Notes under the pieces: model-generated | Seen by the model: only the letters and a program-made list of their open reading frames with translations | What the model was told of the DNA's origin: nothing | The model's database searches: none | Part shown: piece after piece, positions 5,896-6,509 of the stretch | Layout: every line of letters begins with the position of its first letter | Numbering within the stretch: position 1 is the first letter of the stretch | Translations under genes and position numbers: made by a program | NCBI GenBank assembly: GCA_002428885.1 | Contig: DIYE01000082.1 | Span: 1-6,509, forward strand | Reading direction: 5' to 3' | Origin: Alphaproteobacteria bacterium UBA6062 | GTDB lineage: Bacteria > Pseudomonadota > Alphaproteobacteria > Sneathiellales > Sneathiellaceae | Length of the DNA stretch: 6,509 nucleotides

Positions 5896-6509
5896 TTGAA
5901 TATTTTCAGGTGGCTGAAAAGAACAAAAACTTTTGAGACAAAAGAAACGCCGAAGCCTTCCTATGGGAAATTTGCTATCGGCATGTCTCCCCGGCGTCTT
6001 GAAGATGACCGACTGGTTCAGGGAAAAGGCTGTTTTACAGATGACGTGGCACTTGAGGCCCCTCTTTATGTCACTTTCTTAAGAAGCACATCTGCCCATG
6101 GGAAACTCAAGAAGCCAGACCTATCGGAGGCAGAGGCTTTGCCAGGCGTCACTGCTGTTTATTCCGGAAGAGATGTAGCCCATCTCGGTGACCTGGCCGT
6201 TAATCCTATTCTGGATCATGTTGCGCCGCCTCCATATCCGGTTCTGGCCTATGAAAGAGTTGAAGCAATCGGACAACCGATTGCGGGTATTCTTGCATCT
6301 TCCCCAACAGCCGGGCTGGATGCCGCAGAACTGATTTATGCCGACATTGAGGATCTTCCCCCGACGTTACCTTTTGAAAGATCAGATGAGGCAACACCGG
6401 CCATCAGCCAAAGCTGGACAAGCGGTGATCCTGAAACCGCCTTTGAAAAAGCCGACCACACTGTTTCGGTCGATATAGAACACCCGCGCCTCGCCCCGTC
6501 TCCCATGGA
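5896..6509 (+). CDS. Xanthine dehydrogenase/CO dehydrogenase-type molybdopterin-binding subunit, N-terminal part
   Basis: This is the start of the large catalytic subunit of a molybdenum hydroxylase, a family that hydroxylates aromatic or N-heteroaromatic rings, or oxidises aldehydes or CO, with water as oxygen source. It runs off the window after 204 codons; full-length members have about 750-800. Visible family features: IG.SPRRLEDDRLVQGKGCFTDD (28-50), RSTSAHG (63-69), LPGVTAVYSGRDV (82-94), the ERVEAIGQPIAGILA strand (120-134), DAAELIYADIEDLPP (142-156), SGDPETAFEKADHTV (176-190) and an SPM(E) end that matches the conserved PMEPR start of the molybdenum domain. The start is a TTG; ATG 5983 is the alternative and would remove 29 residues that precede the conserved block. 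No signal peptide is evident, so the enzyme is probably cytoplasmic. FAD and 2Fe-2S subunit genes are not upstream and may follow. The substrate cannot be told from this part. Confidence 0.88.
   Translation, partial: MNIFRWLKRTKTFETKETPKPSYGKFAIGMSPRRLEDDRLVQGKGCFTDDVALEAPLYVTFLRSTSAHGKLKKPDLSEAEALPGVTAVYSGRDVAHLGDLAVNPILDHVAPPPYPVLAYERVEAIGQPIAGILASSPTAGLDAAELIYADIEDLPPTLPFERSDEATPAISQSWTSGDPETAFEKADHTVSVDIEHPRLAPSPM

Noticed and set aside
1..6509. Mobile elements, CRISPR arrays, tRNA or other RNA genes, defence or toxin-antitoxin modules
   Set aside because: No transposase or integrase, no regularly spaced repeats, no cloverleaf and no toxin-type small gene pair was found on either strand; all sizeable frames belong to metabolic, transport or regulatory families.

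Overview
The window looks like chromosomal DNA from a Gram-negative bacterium, most likely an alphaproteobacterium with a moderate GC content. This is an inference from the gene content (a tripartite TRAP transporter with separate Q and M subunits, a GbpR-like LysR regulator, a CoxL-type molybdenum hydroxylase) and from the protein style. No rRNA, tRNA or other marker gene is present to settle it. I see no transposase, integrase, phage gene, CRISPR array or tRNA.

Layout, left to right. (1) The 3' end of a VOC/glyoxalase-fold gene on the + strand. (2) A four-gene minus-strand operon, transcribed right to left: a 3-hydroxyanthranilate 3,4-dioxygenase-type enzyme, then TRAP substrate-binding protein (dctP-like), small permease (dctQ-like) and large permease (dctM-like). 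A strong hairpin sits between dctP and dctQ. (3) A divergent intergenic region with dyad-symmetric candidate operators. (4) A LysR-family regulator on the + strand. (5) A convergent aspartate dehydrogenase (NadX family) gene on the minus strand. (6) A second divergent intergenic region with an exact extended -10 match facing the aspartate dehydrogenase. (7) The first 204 codons of a xanthine dehydrogenase/CO dehydrogenase-type molybdopterin-binding subunit on the + strand, starting at TTG and running off the end. No gene-free stretch exceeds 300 bases.

Working model (inference): the locus imports and breaks down a carboxylated aromatic or N-heteroaromatic compound. The TRAP system would bring in an organic acid. 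The molybdenum hydroxylase could hydroxylate a ring or oxidise an aldehyde. The dioxygenase would open the ring of 3-hydroxyanthranilate or a close analogue, and the LysR protein would sense a substrate or intermediate. The dioxygenase and aspartate dehydrogenase are both known for feeding quinolinate/NAD synthesis by alternative routes, yet no nadA, nadC or kynurenine-pathway gene is visible, so a catabolic role is at least as likely. The individual families are all known. What is unusual is the combination and the regulatory DNA, and I found no convincing evidence for a wholly new type of system.
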